A stretch of DNA of 64,000 nt, from assembly GCA_037693485.1 (NCBI GenBank), contig CM075352.1:23618001-23682000 (forward strand), written 5' to 3'. Shown here piece after piece: positions 40,926 through 52,692 of this stretch. How positions within the stretch are numbered: the stretch's first letter is position 1; each line of letters begins with the position of its first letter. The translations under genes and the position numbers were made by a program. Origin of the DNA: Kitagawia praeruptora. Its lineage: Eukaryota; Streptophyta; Magnoliopsida; Apiales; Apiaceae. Under the pieces are notes generated by a model. It searched no databases, was not told the origin of the DNA, and saw only the letters and a program-made list of their open reading frames with translations.

Positions 40926-42493
40926 TGAAAGAGTTTGTCCTAAAATCCAATCTTGTATGATGATTTAGGAAGAACTTTCTTGTACTCTTATTTGATTTCA
41001 TTAATATTAATAAAAGACTTATTTGTTTTTATTACGGGCTTTATCTATTTAAAGTATCTTAAATAAGATGTTCCATAGTTTAGAGTAAAGCTTCTAGAAT
41101 TATAATGAGATTATAATAATGAGATCTAGAAGATAATAACTCTAGACTTAAACAGTTTCTGATCATAGGATAACTAATCGGAAGTTAGTGAATCCGCAAA
41201 GATTGGTACATACTATGCTTGCTCCTTTCAGGAGGATGTCTGTTCTCATAGGCATTTGTGTGGTGACACTATAGCTAGTATTTAGGTGCTTATTAAGGAA
41301 TAAGTTCACTGAACATGACTCGATAAGTTGAACAACTAATGGAGTTTACTCACGTGTCGATAGTTGTTCACTGAGTGATAGTTGTACAAGTGTCCTTAGA
41401 CTTGAGATCATTAGAGTAATCTTGTATATAATGAACTGTGCTTTGGTTTAGTCCTTAGTCTCAAGGACATCCATTAGGTCTATTCTGGGCATAGGGATTT
41501 GTGTATGGAGATAGTTAATGATCAATAAAGGATCTACCCCTTCCAGTAAGGAAGTGAATATCCTATGTTATTCTTAGTATGCGAGTTCTGGAATCTCTGG
41601 CCAGAGTGAATGAAATTAGAAAGGAGTTTCTAATTTGCATTAATATGAACTTTGCATTATGAATAAGAAATCATATGATTAAATTTGATAGGCTTGACAC
41701 GAGATCCATGCCTTGTATTTAATCGGGATATTGTAGGGTAGAAGGAATTGATTGTACGGTAACTAGCACTGACAGGTTCTTGGTATTCTAAGCAGTGAAT
41801 TCATATTATCCGGATAGTCGCGATATGTTGAGAAGCATCACTCACGATGTAGAATAAATATAATTAATCAGTTAATTATATTTAATGAATTTTAGAATTC
41901 ATATAAATAATAAATAAAAAGTTTATTATTATTTATTTCTAGTACCGGCTTAATATTGAACCTACAGGGTCACACCATAAAAAGATTAATTTATTGATGA
42001 AGGAATTTTGAGAGAGAAGTTGTTTTTTAATAATGATTAAAATAGTTTAATTATTATTTAAACAATTTGTGGGATATATATATATTAATATATACATGAT
42101 ATATTAATTATACTAAACCTACATGAGCCCTATATATAGAATGAGATGAAGAGGTGTTTAGTATGCAAAAGTGTTTTTGTGAAAAACCTAGTTGCCACCC
42201 TCTCCTTCTTCTTCATCTCTCTCTCTCTCTCTCAAAAGCAAAAGGGTGTCATTTTTATAAAGCTCCATCTTTATAAAAGCTTCATCGAAGAATCAATCTT
42301 GGTGGATACCGATAGAGTGCTTCACACTCTGGGAAGCAACTGCTAGCAACCATCGATTATAAAGCTTCGATTTTCAAGGTATGGTTACGATTCCTCCGCT
42401 CTTTCGTTTTTATATGATTTTCTATATGTATGATACATGGTTTTTACGGAATAAATGTTATATCACCCTTCCGCTCGTCCGTAAATTCCTTCA
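40926..42493 (+). repeat. 3' LTR of Angela-like element
   Basis: 1568 bp, one extra CT unit relative to the 5' LTR. TATA box at 42131-42138 and donor-like AAG/GTATGG with GT at 42379-42380. It lies about 750 bases upstream of the kelch gene start, in the same orientation. Confidence 0.95.
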
Positions 42494-43239
42494 ATACATA
42501 CACATATATGTAGAGATAAAGATAAAAAGAAGCAAGTTGTTGATACATTTCACATAAATTTCAATAAAGTTCCCAGCTTTCCTCTTGTTCAATCTGTAAG
42601 TCAGTTTCTTGATTATTATTTTGTGTATCTCATGTGTTTTTTTGCTACTTATAATTATTATGATTGTTGTGTGTGGATCTTGTGGTATATGTGATTGCAT
42701 ATGTGTTCTTGATTAGATGAGTTGATTTCTTGATTTTATGGGTTGGATTGATTGTTAAAGTTCTTGATCTGAATTAGTGAGATCTGATTTGGGTAATTAA
42801 TGGTTTTGATGATCAAAAGATTTAATCTTTGTAACTGTTTGAACATGGGTTTTTATTTTCTCATTAAATTCTTTGACTTATCTTGATGTGATATAATCTG
42901 TAAAGATTGAATTTTTATTGGATAAGTTTTTTATCAGGACTGTTGATCATTGGATTGTGTATCTGTCACAAGTATTTTTTTGCATCTGGGTGTAATGAAG
43001 TCTGGTTATTGTATTAAGAGAATCTGTTTTGACAAGAAAAGGGCATTTTTGATTTCGTTGTATTTTGTTTATTGACCATCTGAATATGGATTCAGCATTT
43101 TGAGAAGATATTGTGGCAAGTGGTGTTTCCATTTGTGATCCTAATGGTTTATTTTGGCGGCGACGGTAAAAGGGAGCAGGATCAAGGAAGATTAACTGAG
43201 GTTGAAATATTGTTGTCATCTGAGTTTGATCAAGAAAAT
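42494..43239 (+). promoter_or_regulatory. 5' UTR and leader intron of the SKIP11-like gene
   Basis: Exon-like 5' leader, then a donor-like CT/GTAAGT near 42596, a T-rich intron-like stretch, and a possible acceptor GGATTCAG ending near 43095. Introns in the 5' UTR are common in this family. An in-frame ATG at 43144 precedes the conserved start at 43240. Confidence 0.5.
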
Positions 43240-44574
43240 ATGTTGGAGGAAAGATCTTTTCTGGTTTCAAGGAGATTGTCGAGAAGCTGTGACAAGGAGA
43301 ACAGCTGGGCTTGCGTTAACTATCGGATGGAAAAGATTGAAATTCAGGGGAAGCGACTTTTAGAATCTGATGAAGATGATGAAGTTGGAGCTAGAAAGCT
43401 TCCTAAGCAAATTAATGCTTGTAATAGCTTAGATATAGCTCCAACATTGCAAGAAATTTCCATGATCCCTGTTGACCAGTCTGGTAATCAACGGCATGCT
43501 GGTGATAATTCAGATTCAAGTTCTCTTATACATGCAATTGGCCGTGACAACTCAATCAGCGCACTTATTCGGTCCTCGAGATCTGATTATGGCGCACTAG
43601 CATCTTTGAATAAAAGCTTTCGTGAGCTAATTCGTAGTCGTGAGCTTTACAGACTGAGACGATAGAATGGTGTGGTTGAACACTGGGTTTATTTTTCTTG
43701 CCAACTGCTTGGGTGGGAAGCTTTTGATCCTACTTCTCGCCGTTGGATGCGATTACCGACAATGACTTCTGATGAATGCTTTATGTTTTCTGATAAGGAA
43801 TCGTTAACTGTTGGCACTGAGCTTCTTGTGTTTGGCGTCTTTTTGTCTCCATTCATATTTAAATACATTTTATTGACTAACACCTGGTCATCTAGAATGA
43901 ATATGAATTTTCCAAGATGCCTGTTTGGGTCTGCCAGTGCGGGGGAAATTGTTATTTTAGCTGGAGGTTGTGATTTATCTGGAAATACCCTGAGTGTTGC
44001 GGAGCTTTACAATTCAGAGTTAGGAACCTGGGAAGCACTTCCAAACATGAATAAAACAAGGAAAATGTGTTCAGCTATTTTTATGGATGGGAAATTTTAC
44101 GTTATAGGAGGGATTGGAGGCAGTGATTCACAGCTTCTTACATGCGGAGAGGAATATGATTTGCATACTAGAATTTGGACTGAAATACCTAACATGTCTC
44201 ATGCGAGGACTCTTCCAGATGGGGAGATTGGGATGCCTGTTACAGCTGAATCTCCCCCTCTTGTGGCTGTAGTAGATAATGAACTGTATGCAGCAAATTA
44301 TGCAGAGATGGAAGTGCGAAAGTATGACAAGGATAGGAGAATCTGGGAAACTGTTGGGAGGTTGTCTGATAGGGCAGATTCAATGAATGGATGGGGATTG
44401 GCATTTAGGGCATGTGGTGACCGCCTTATAGTAATTGGGGGTCCTAGAGCAGCAGGTGAAGGATTTATAGAAATTAATGCATGGGCTCCAAGGGATGGAC
44501 CCCCTCAATGGAATTTGCTTGGTCGCAAGCAATGTGGTAGTTTTGTATACAATTGTGCAGTGATGGGATGCTAA
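43240..44574 (+). pseudogene. F-box/kelch-repeat protein, SKIP11-like, one nonsense codon
   Basis: Substrate-receptor subunit type of SCF ubiquitin ligases. The family start MLEERSFLVSR is at 43240. An acidic N-terminus leads to the F-box-like region IGRDNSISALIRSSRSDYG ending in YRLRR, then a TAG at 43663-43665 where homologues have Gln (CAG to TAG is one transition). The same frame continues NGVVEHWVYFSCQLLGW through the kelch repeats (GEIVILAGGC, GKFYVIGGIGG, ELYAANYAEMEVRKYD, DRLIVIGG) to the family C-terminus FVYNCAVMGC. No frameshift. One stretch near FGVFLSPFIFKY is shorter than usual. Together with a retrotransposon in its upstream region this suggests recent pseudogenisation; a sequencing error or stop readthrough remains possible. 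Confidence 0.85.
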
Positions 44575-45170
44575 AACTTCTAAACAAGGCCAAGAGCATT
44601 TGTACTTTCTTCTGCTTTCTTCTCAATTACATGGTTGCTGGTTTCTACATGGGAACATGGTTCTTGCTAATTGGTAATTTATCCCGATTTTTTCCTTATC
44701 TCTTAAATGTTTTTAATTCACTTACTATTGTCTTTTTGATTGGAGGACGGGAGAGGATATTAGATTGACTCAGGATTTGGTAGAATGTTTTTTATGGAAA
44801 GAGTCCTTGTGTTGATTGTTTTTTTGACTTCGACATATATTGTCTTCCATTGGATTTTCAGTGTCCCCTATTCTCAGTGACTGCAATGTTGTGAATCGTA
44901 GGTATGGGATAGGATAAAGATAGGAGATGATGGTAACTTGTCAAGATAATGCATTGTAGGGTGGGTTTACTTTTGCTTTTGCAGAAGCTTTTATTAATAA
45001 TTGCGAAGAAAAATTCCTCTCCTGGTTTATCTATCCATATATAACAGTTTAAAGTAAAATAATGCTAGTTGTTTTCGAATAGATTATAAGACTTGTTGTA
45101 ATTTACTTACTCGTGCTGTTGATTGATTATGATTTGGCATCAACTATCGTCGCATTCTATTTTTATCTTT
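44575..45170. other. 3' flank of the SKIP11-like gene
   Basis: T-rich 3' UTR-like sequence with no further gene recognised. Confidence 0.4.
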
Positions 45171-45175
45171 TGTCA

Positions 45176-46789
45176 TGTCAACACAAAATCACGCAAGCGT
45201 ACGTGGTCACAAGTAATATAGATATAAGTCGAGTTCGTTCCCACAGAGATCTGGTTATGGTTTTAATTCAGTAGATGTACCTATGCAACAATGTATGATT
45301 ATTATTCACTGCTAAGACAATTACCAAATTTGGGTTTAATAAACTAACTTAACTAAGAAGTAAATTAACAAACTAAGAATTAACTAGCTAACAAGAATTG
45401 GAATCGAATTACTTCTGCAAGAGAAAACATGGGATCCTAACTTCATTAAATACTTTGCTTAGATCTGACGCCTTTAATCACTATATGCAATGGTTATGAT
45501 ATCTGATCAGACAACACGAAGCAAGTACACGCTACCTCTCAGTATACGAATACCAAACTAAACATACATCCACAAAAGAGATAGAAGATGAATATACACC
45601 AATTATGCTTAGACCCTATATCTCTATAAAATTTGAAAACATAACGGTTGAAGAACAAGTTGTCTATTATGATCACATAGGGCAGCATAATATCTCTATT
45701 TACGCTACAAATCATGATGTTAAAACATCAACCTATTCTATGCTAGCATGGCAAGTTCTAAATCTCAAGATCCACTCTCGTTTCACAAGAGATTAACAAA
45801 TTAGATGTTCATGACGCATCTATTAATTAAGCATAACCATACGAGGATATCAATTATACACCACACACAAATCTTTAAAGCATCAAGATACTAAAGCTCC
45901 ATAAATAAATCCGTTAGAATCCCATGACAACGATTAGTTCATAATCGAACCTCTCGTCATCATGGGGTTTAATGAAAACATGATGTAAAACAAAGAGTCA
46001 ATGATACAATTCTATGGTGTGTGTCGTGGTTGTGATCTATGGTGGATGGTTCTCTTTTTGTGCTCCCAAAGACGTATATTTATAGCCCCAAGTCGCCTCT
46101 CCTCCAAGCAATTGCCATCTTTGAGTTGGAATAGAATTGTGGCAATTTCCATCTTTAAACGGGATAAGATTTGCAAATTCCATGCGTAAGACTGATTCTG
46201 GAATGTTCCCACCATCGAGGATAATTACCATATTGATTAGAAGTAGGAATTATAGCAATATCCTTGTAAAAATAGAATTCTGCAGCTTCTGGAAATTTTC
46301 TGCCGCAGATGGGCGCGGCCGCGCGCTCTTCTAGTGCTTTTCAGGCGCGCCCGCGCGCTGCATTCTTCCAGAAATATTTTTATGCTCTAGAACATTCTCC
46401 AAGCTTCACGTGGACAGCTTACGGGCCTCAAACGGACTTGTAGAACTCCAGATATGGCCAAAACAAAGTAGACTGCGCAACCTACCGGCAAATCCGAATT
46501 TTCCACAATTTGCTCATTTCTCTTCTGCTTTCTCTTCCGATTCTTTCGTCACTTCCCGTTCTTCAATTCTTAAGCATTATGATCTTCATGGTAGCCTAGG
46601 GAAATATGCCATCCTTCATTCCATTGCGCGAATCATCTCCAAAATTGACGAAAACACCAACCCTAAATGATATTTCGCAAACCTGCACAACTAAACACAA
46701 ACACATCAAAACTACAACAAACTTGATGCCAACTGAATCAATTTAAGCCGAATTGGAATGCTCTAAATGGATATAAAATCCATTTATCA
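45176..46789 (-). mobile_element. Solo LTR, 1614 bp
   Basis: It starts TGTCAACAC and ends CATTTATCA, between perfect TGTCA duplications (45171-45175, 46790-46794). A TATAAATA box on the minus strand (complement of 46077-46084, in a GGGGC context) gives the orientation. No gag or pol is present. Short ORFs inside (45605-45796, 46001-46334, 46410-46670) are not credible. Two GC-only blocks at about 46311-46360 stand out from AT-rich surroundings. The superfamily was not determined. Confidence 0.78.
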
Positions 46790-46794
46790 TGTCA

Positions 46795-49127
46795 GCCTAA
46801 AGACTTCATTTAATTCTCTATTTACTTGTTTTTTTATATATTTTTTAGTCATTTGCCTCTTTTTAGATGCATCTATGTAATCACAATAACATTTATCTTT
46901 ATAGTTGCTATAAATGGAATTAACTGTAAAAAAGTCACATTCTTGTTTGTTGCCGGTTAGGCTGGAGTGTGGACGATGGTGGGATTATCCGTAATTATTT
47001 GCAACTGAAAGGAAAGTAATGCATTAGATTTTGAAATTCCAGGATGATATAAAGAGCTGAGATATTTGTCTGTGTATTCATGCAAATTGGAATGTAGAAT
47101 TGTACGGAAGGTCATCTTTCCAGCTTTTGTATAGAATTTGTACTGCCAGTGGGGTAAGTTGTAAGTTTTGAATCTGATATAATTTTGAATCTGATATTCT
47201 CTCTCCTTAAGGTACATCCCTGCATTCTTTCTCATATTTGTGTGGATTATGCGCAGCTTTAACTTATTTAGTTCCTATATTTACTATATACTGTAATAAA
47301 TAGTGATGTCAATCTTAAAAAGTGGGACGGAGGTTGTGGCGTACTCAAATTTCATTGCTGTATTTAAAGATGCAAGAGGATGTTAGGTTGGTAACATGTT
47401 TTTTTCTTATTTGAGGTAAAAAAACAAAAGATGTGTAGGAATCATAGTTCATTGTGATTGACGTATGCCGAGTTTATCCGCCAGCTGTAAACTGTTGCAA
47501 TTATCATCAACATTACTCTTTTTCTATCTGTTATGTTTCCTTGTAACGCTTGGGTTCACTTTTTTGAGTAAAGCTAGGCTGCGTAAACATGGTATGCAAA
47601 ATGCTTTTTAGTTTTGTACTTTTTTATGTTGATTTTTGGAAGCGTGGAATGCCTTCTTTTAAGCTTCACAAGCAAACCGCTTACAGACCAAGTAATCATG
47701 ATAAGGAAACATTTTTCGTCATTTCCTTGAAATATTCTTCTTTTTTTTGGGGAGAGGGGTGAGGGGGGTTTGGGATATTCACGACTAAATATATAAGAGG
47801 TAATTCCCTGCAGTTTTGTTTTTATGTGTATATAAATAGTGCAGTGTAATTGAAAAACCTACTGAAATTTAAATCTACTTAATAAACTGAACTGATGGCG
47901 CTGACGATCTCATGTAGAGGGCAATGGTTAATCAACTCTACCGTATTTATAGGATATACTACAGGAATTGAATTTGGTGGTAGGCAAGAGTTTTGGATTG
48001 TGTAGTTTGGTAGCTAGCTGAATATAATTTTTTGAAACTAAAATATGTTCAACTATTTTTAAAACTTCATAATACTTCATAAGGCTAAAAGTAGACTTAT
48101 TTGCTTCAAGATTTGTTTGGGTGTTTTTGTATTTGTTTTGTAAATTGAGAAACAAGGGGTAATTCCTTTGTGTGTTTGACTGCGAGTATGTTGAGAATGA
48201 TGCCCTCTAGCTTGTAAATCTCATCATGTTTGATCTGTTCTATTTTCGATGCTATAATGGTATAAATTCATTTGTCTTTTGTCCTTCTCTTTGAGGAGTA
48301 TGGTTATTTTCATGCCACCTTGATCATACTATGGAGAAAGGAATTATTCAGCAACATTTTGGGTTGGTTTTTTTGTTGTTATGTAGATTCTACTTGTTAC
48401 AAGATAGATTATTATTCTTTGCATAAAGTTTCCCTTGTACATTTGTAGTTGTCTTGATTCTTATTTACATGAATGTTATTCTGTGATGATCTTGGCATAG
48501 TATCTTTCCTATGCGACTACTCCTTTTATGAACTGTCATTGCATTAAAAGGATGTTGCGATAAGGTTAAGATACCTTTGAAATGATCTACTTAATCTACC
48601 ATCATATGCTTGTGTATTGATTCCTGTCAAGTATAAACTTGTCGGTATTATATGTTTTGTTACACATATCATATGGTTCAATATTATGTTCAATATTAAA
48701 TATGAAATCCATTAATGGATCTATATGCTGAAATTAGAACTAAGGCTTATATAACATGTAGCTTTCAATTGCATTTTTTACCTGGCAATCATACTGCATA
48801 AGCTGAAACAACACAACCATTACATTTAACAGGGAGGGGAGGGGGAATTAACCCATTGATTTATCAAATTGTTGTATTAGAACTCTGAATTACAAGAGGA
48901 AATTCACGGATTTTTGTCTAACCTGAACGCAAACAAACCATTTGCCTTCCCTCAATTAGGTGGAATTGTAATCATGATCATATTTAGCTTTTCGAGTACA
49001 AAAGTAATTGTTCGAATTTCGTATCAATTATATTTTGGCAGAGTATTTGTATCTATTATATTTTGTTGTTTTGCTTGGCACGAATCGAGCATGAGTCAGA
49101 TATTAAATTAGTAATATTAATAAATTA
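46795..49127. other. Intergenic sequence, nothing recognised
   Basis: T-rich and AT-rich DNA. Short ORFs on both strands lack any recognisable motif or splice context. A purine run lies near 47750-47770 and another near 48831-48846. Confidence 0.4.
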
Positions 49128-49136
49128 TCAGGTTTA

Positions 49137-49525
49137 TGAGTTAAGTTCTATGAAGACCAACATTTGAGTGGAGACCATATACATTATACATTCAAATCAT
49201 TGCAAAACATATATATTTGCAAATAATGTTCAATGAACATTATAATTTCATTCAAAATCTTAAAAATCATATATGATTTGTAAGCAGAACATGTTTTGAA
49301 AAACAATACGTTCTGCAATATTTTGTTTACAGAACATACATGATTTTCAAGATTTTTAATGAAATTTGCATGTAAAACGTATATGATTTTCAAGATTTTC
49401 AATGAAATAAATGAAATTGTGATTTTTATAAAACATGCTTTTCAATAAATAAGTTTTTGCAATATTTTAATTAATATATGGTCTCCGGTCTCCACTAAAA
49501 TTCTGGTCTCCATAGAACTTAACTC
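49137..49525. mobile_element. Mutator-type MITE
   Basis: About 389 bp with inverted ends GAGTTAAGTTCTATG and CATAGAACTTAACTC, then further inverted GGTCTCC/GGAGACC blocks. A 9-bp duplication TCAGGTTTA flanks it (49128-49136, 49526-49534); this length is typical of Mutator-like elements. Confidence 0.75.
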
Positions 49526-49541
49526 TCAGGTTTAATATGTA

Positions 49542-49792
49542 CTCCCTCCGTCCCGGTCATTTGTTTACGTTGTTTGGAGAGTGTCTGACACGCATTTTAA
49601 GGTACATTTTAAGGACAGTTCCATAACTTATTTTTAAAATTTTATTTTTTTGTATAAAAATAGGATTGTTCTATTTTTATACATAAAAAGAAAATTGTAA
49701 AAATAAATTATGGAACTATACTTTATATGCACCTTAAAATGCGTGCCAGACAATGTTAAAACAATGTAAAGAATCTAATGGGACAGAGGGAG
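49542..49792. mobile_element. Stowaway MITE 1
   Basis: 251 bp, CTCCCTCCGTCCC at the left and GGGACAGAGGGAG at the right, with TA target duplications. This is the standard Tc1/mariner Stowaway terminus. Confidence 0.88.
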
Positions 49793-50939
49793 TATTATTT
49801 ATTTGTACAGAATTGAATGATAAAAGTATTTATTAAATAATAATATTGGGCTTTTTTGAAAAATACCTAATAATTTTAAATTTTTTGCAAAAATATTATT
49901 ATTTTAAAGTTTTTTTTTTCAAAAATATGGATCGTTTGAAAAAATTGCAAAAATACCAGATCAATTAAAATCAACCAGATGCAACTTTTTTTATTGTTTA
50001 GTAAATCTGAAAACAACCCAATTCAATTAATTGCAAACCAAATCAACTGAAATCAACCAAATACAACTTCATCCAAAATCAACCAAAAATCTAAAACAAA
50101 ATCTTTCAAATTTCTCAACTTCCGATTCAATATTTGCAAATATTTGATAACATGACAAGTAAGCTCATGTTTTATCTCACTCAATAAGTGATATGCAAAT
50201 TCAACTTCCATGTATTTAATTTGCAATTACGTATGAAGTTAGTTGTATGCAATCACATATTCAACAGGATGCAACCATATATGTAACTAAATGTAACCAA
50301 TCACATATACAACTGAATGCAACCTGCTACGCAGCCAAAAATTATAAATTCAACTTTCTTGTATATAAGAACGGCGCAGCCACATATGTAAATTCAATTT
50401 TCAATTATGTATCAGGTTAATTACATGTAACAACATATGCAATTATTTTCAATTACGTATAAAGTTAGTTGTATGCAAACACATATGCAACTAGATGCAA
50501 CCATATATAATTGAATGCAACCAACCACATATGTAATTGAATGCAATCTTCATATTTTTGCAAATAAATTGGTGTTTTTACAAATATTTTGAGAAAATGG
50601 TAAAATCACAAAATAAAATTAATAAAGTAATATTTTTGGTAAATATCCATAATAAACGTAATTGATATTATTACGCATTATTTAAATATGATTTTCTATA
50701 TTAATAAAAAATACTCTATAAATTAGACGTACATTCAGGCATAGTTGTACATGTCACACTGAATTATGTGAGATCATTTCAGATTTTTCTTTTATTTTTA
50801 TCCCCAGCAACTCTTTGCCATCAAGATCCGTCAAGGATACGCCGTGATGATGGTGGATTATACTGGTGTGTTTGGTATTGCTATTGCAGACAACAAAAAT
50901 AGCTTATTTCTGAAAAATAGCTGAAAAGATATTTGGTAA
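49793..50939. other. AT-rich spacer with degenerate GCAAC repeats
   Basis: No gene. 49960-50550 holds many loosely repeated words such as CACATATGCAACT and GAATGCAACC, a degenerate low-complexity array. Confidence 0.5.
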
Positions 50940-50948
50940 AATTTAAAA

Positions 50949-51231
50949 GGTTTAATGACCTTTTGGCCCTTCAAGTTTGCGCAATTATACCCATAAAGCC
51001 CTAAAATTTAAAGTTGTTCCTTTTCGCCCCTCCAACTTAAAAAATGTACCTTTTAGCCACAAACCGTCGTCTTTGGCCTTTAAAAGGCGACGGTTTTGTG
51101 TCAAAAAGACGACGGTAAAGTGGCTAAATGGTACATTTTTGAAGTTGGAGGGGCAAAAAGTAACGACTTTAAACCTTAGGGCTTTATGGGTATAACTGCG
51201 CAAACTTGAAGGGCCAAAAGATCATTAAGCC
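50949..51231. mobile_element. Mutator-type hairpin MITE, copy A
   Basis: 283 bp, almost a full inverted repeat: GG[CT]TTAATGA[CT]CTTTTGG ends and a long complementary stem around a centre with GACGACGGT/ACCGTCGTC. Perfect 9-bp duplication AATTTAAAA (50940-50948, 51232-51240). ORFs of 72 codons on both strands are by-products of the palindrome. Confidence 0.9.
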
Positions 51232-51796
51232 AATTTAAAAACTATTTTTCTGAAAAGTGTTTTTGGTCTAAAAATTGCTTTTAGAAAAAGCAGGCCCCTC
51301 TATGCTTTTGAAAAAAAAGCTATTTTTCAGCTTTTGCGGAAAGCAGTAGTTGATTTCAACATCAAATCTCATCAAAAACATTATTTTTGGTATATTTTTA
51401 CATCAAAATATGCACATATCAAAAATATTACTAAACAGTGTTCAACTTTTTACTAACAGCATTTTTTTTTACCAGCACTTATTCTAACAGCACATCAATT
51501 TTTAACGACAATTCCAAACAGAACCTACGTCACCCGGCCCTAATTAAGCATCTATCAAGAACAAAGTAATGTTCTCCAAGTAAAGTTGTTTATGTATTTG
51601 TTTATTTATTTATTTGAATAATTGACTACTTCCATTTTACACCACATATTTTATATTTTCAACGACCAAGAATAACGTTGAGCTCCCGCGAACAGATAGA
51701 AAGAAATGAAGGAAAAGAACGAGAAGCTACTATATAATCTCTAAAAATATAAATATTGAATTGTATAGAAAATAAGTTCAATGGAAGAAATAATAA

Positions 51797-52079
51797 GGCT
51801 TAATGACCTTTTGACCCTTCAAGTTTGCGCAATTATACCCATAAAGTCCTAAAATTTAAAGTCGTTCCTTTTCGTCCCTCCAACTTCAAATATGTACCTT
51901 TTAGCCACAAACCGTCGTCTTTGGCCATTAAAAGGCGATGGTTTTGTGTCAAAAAGACGACGGTAAAGTGACTAAATGGTACATTTTTTAAATTGGAGGG
52001 GCAAAAAGGAACGACTTTAAACCTTAGGGATTTATGGGTATAACTGCGCAAACTTGAAGGGCCAAAAGGTCATTAAGCC
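51797..52079. mobile_element. Mutator-type hairpin MITE, copy B
   Basis: Same family and same 283-bp length as copy A, 565 bases further on, with its own perfect 9-bp duplication AAATAATAA (51788-51796, 52080-52088). The two copies are therefore independent insertions. Confidence 0.9.
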
Positions 52080-52088
52080 AAATAATAA

Positions 52089-52692
52089 AGCTTTTTCGTA
52101 TTTACAAACATTAGGTGACATAAGATTGTAAAAACATGTCAAATGATAATTTGTTAATCTGTGTGATGTTAGATTATATTGATTAGTTATATTTTAAAAA
52201 TAGTATTATATTATTATTGTTTTAAATTATTATAAATATTTTATATATTATTTTAATATGTCAATAGATTATGTGAAAATTTGTTGCGGTTTTTACTTTT
52301 TACAGGTTCAGCATATACAGTCAATACGAAGAGTGATGTATCATTTAAATGATAATTTTTGTATGCATTTTTAATATAAATTTTATATAAGGCATGTTAT
52401 ATAAATTTTTAGTTGGGAAATTATGATGATTGAAGAGGCTCGAAAAGATAACTTACATCAAAAATTTTAACTTATCCTTATTTTTGTTCAAATTGTACAA
52501 AAAAATTTAGTAATATTTCAGATAATGTAAATTGAAAGCTTGTGTTAGCGGTTCGCTAACCCCGGGAATAATGGTTAAAATTAACCATTTTTTAAAATTT
52601 AAAAATTTAATCATCAAAATATCTATTTTGAAAGTGATTAGTTATTTATAATGAAATATCCATTTGTGTTGGATATCTCATTTTATATAGTA
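52089..52692. other. AT-rich spacer
   Basis: No gene or element recognised. Confidence 0.3.

Larger units (their letters stand above)
33979..42493 (+). mobile_element. Angela/BARE-like Ty1/copia element, non-autonomous
   Basis: 8515 bp. LTRs of 1566 bp (33979-35544) and 1568 bp (40926-42493) begin TGAAAG and end TTCA, with a perfect ATACA duplication (33974-33978, 42494-42498). A primer site CGGCATCAGAGC follows the 5' LTR and GGGAGAT precedes the 3' LTR. Long LTRs, a 2.3-kb untranslated leader and gag wording (LDAHKLTGPNYAEWLRNLRI, YVLDSPKP) fit the Angela/BARE lineage. The LTRs differ at about 17 positions (about 1.1%), yet gag-pol is deleted and full of stops. Confidence 0.95.

Noticed and set aside
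46001..46334. Overlapping ORFs on both strands in the solo LTR
   Set aside because: They lie across the LTR TATA/R region and overlap each other in four frames.
46957..48155. Minus-strand ORFs of 75-92 aa between the solo LTR and the MITE cluster
   Set aside because: Short, AT-driven, no motif, no splice context and no similarity I recognise.
50977..51203. 72-aa ORFs on both strands (and a third at 51833-52051)
   Set aside because: They are the two arms of a palindromic MITE read in opposite directions; the proteins resemble each other for that reason only.
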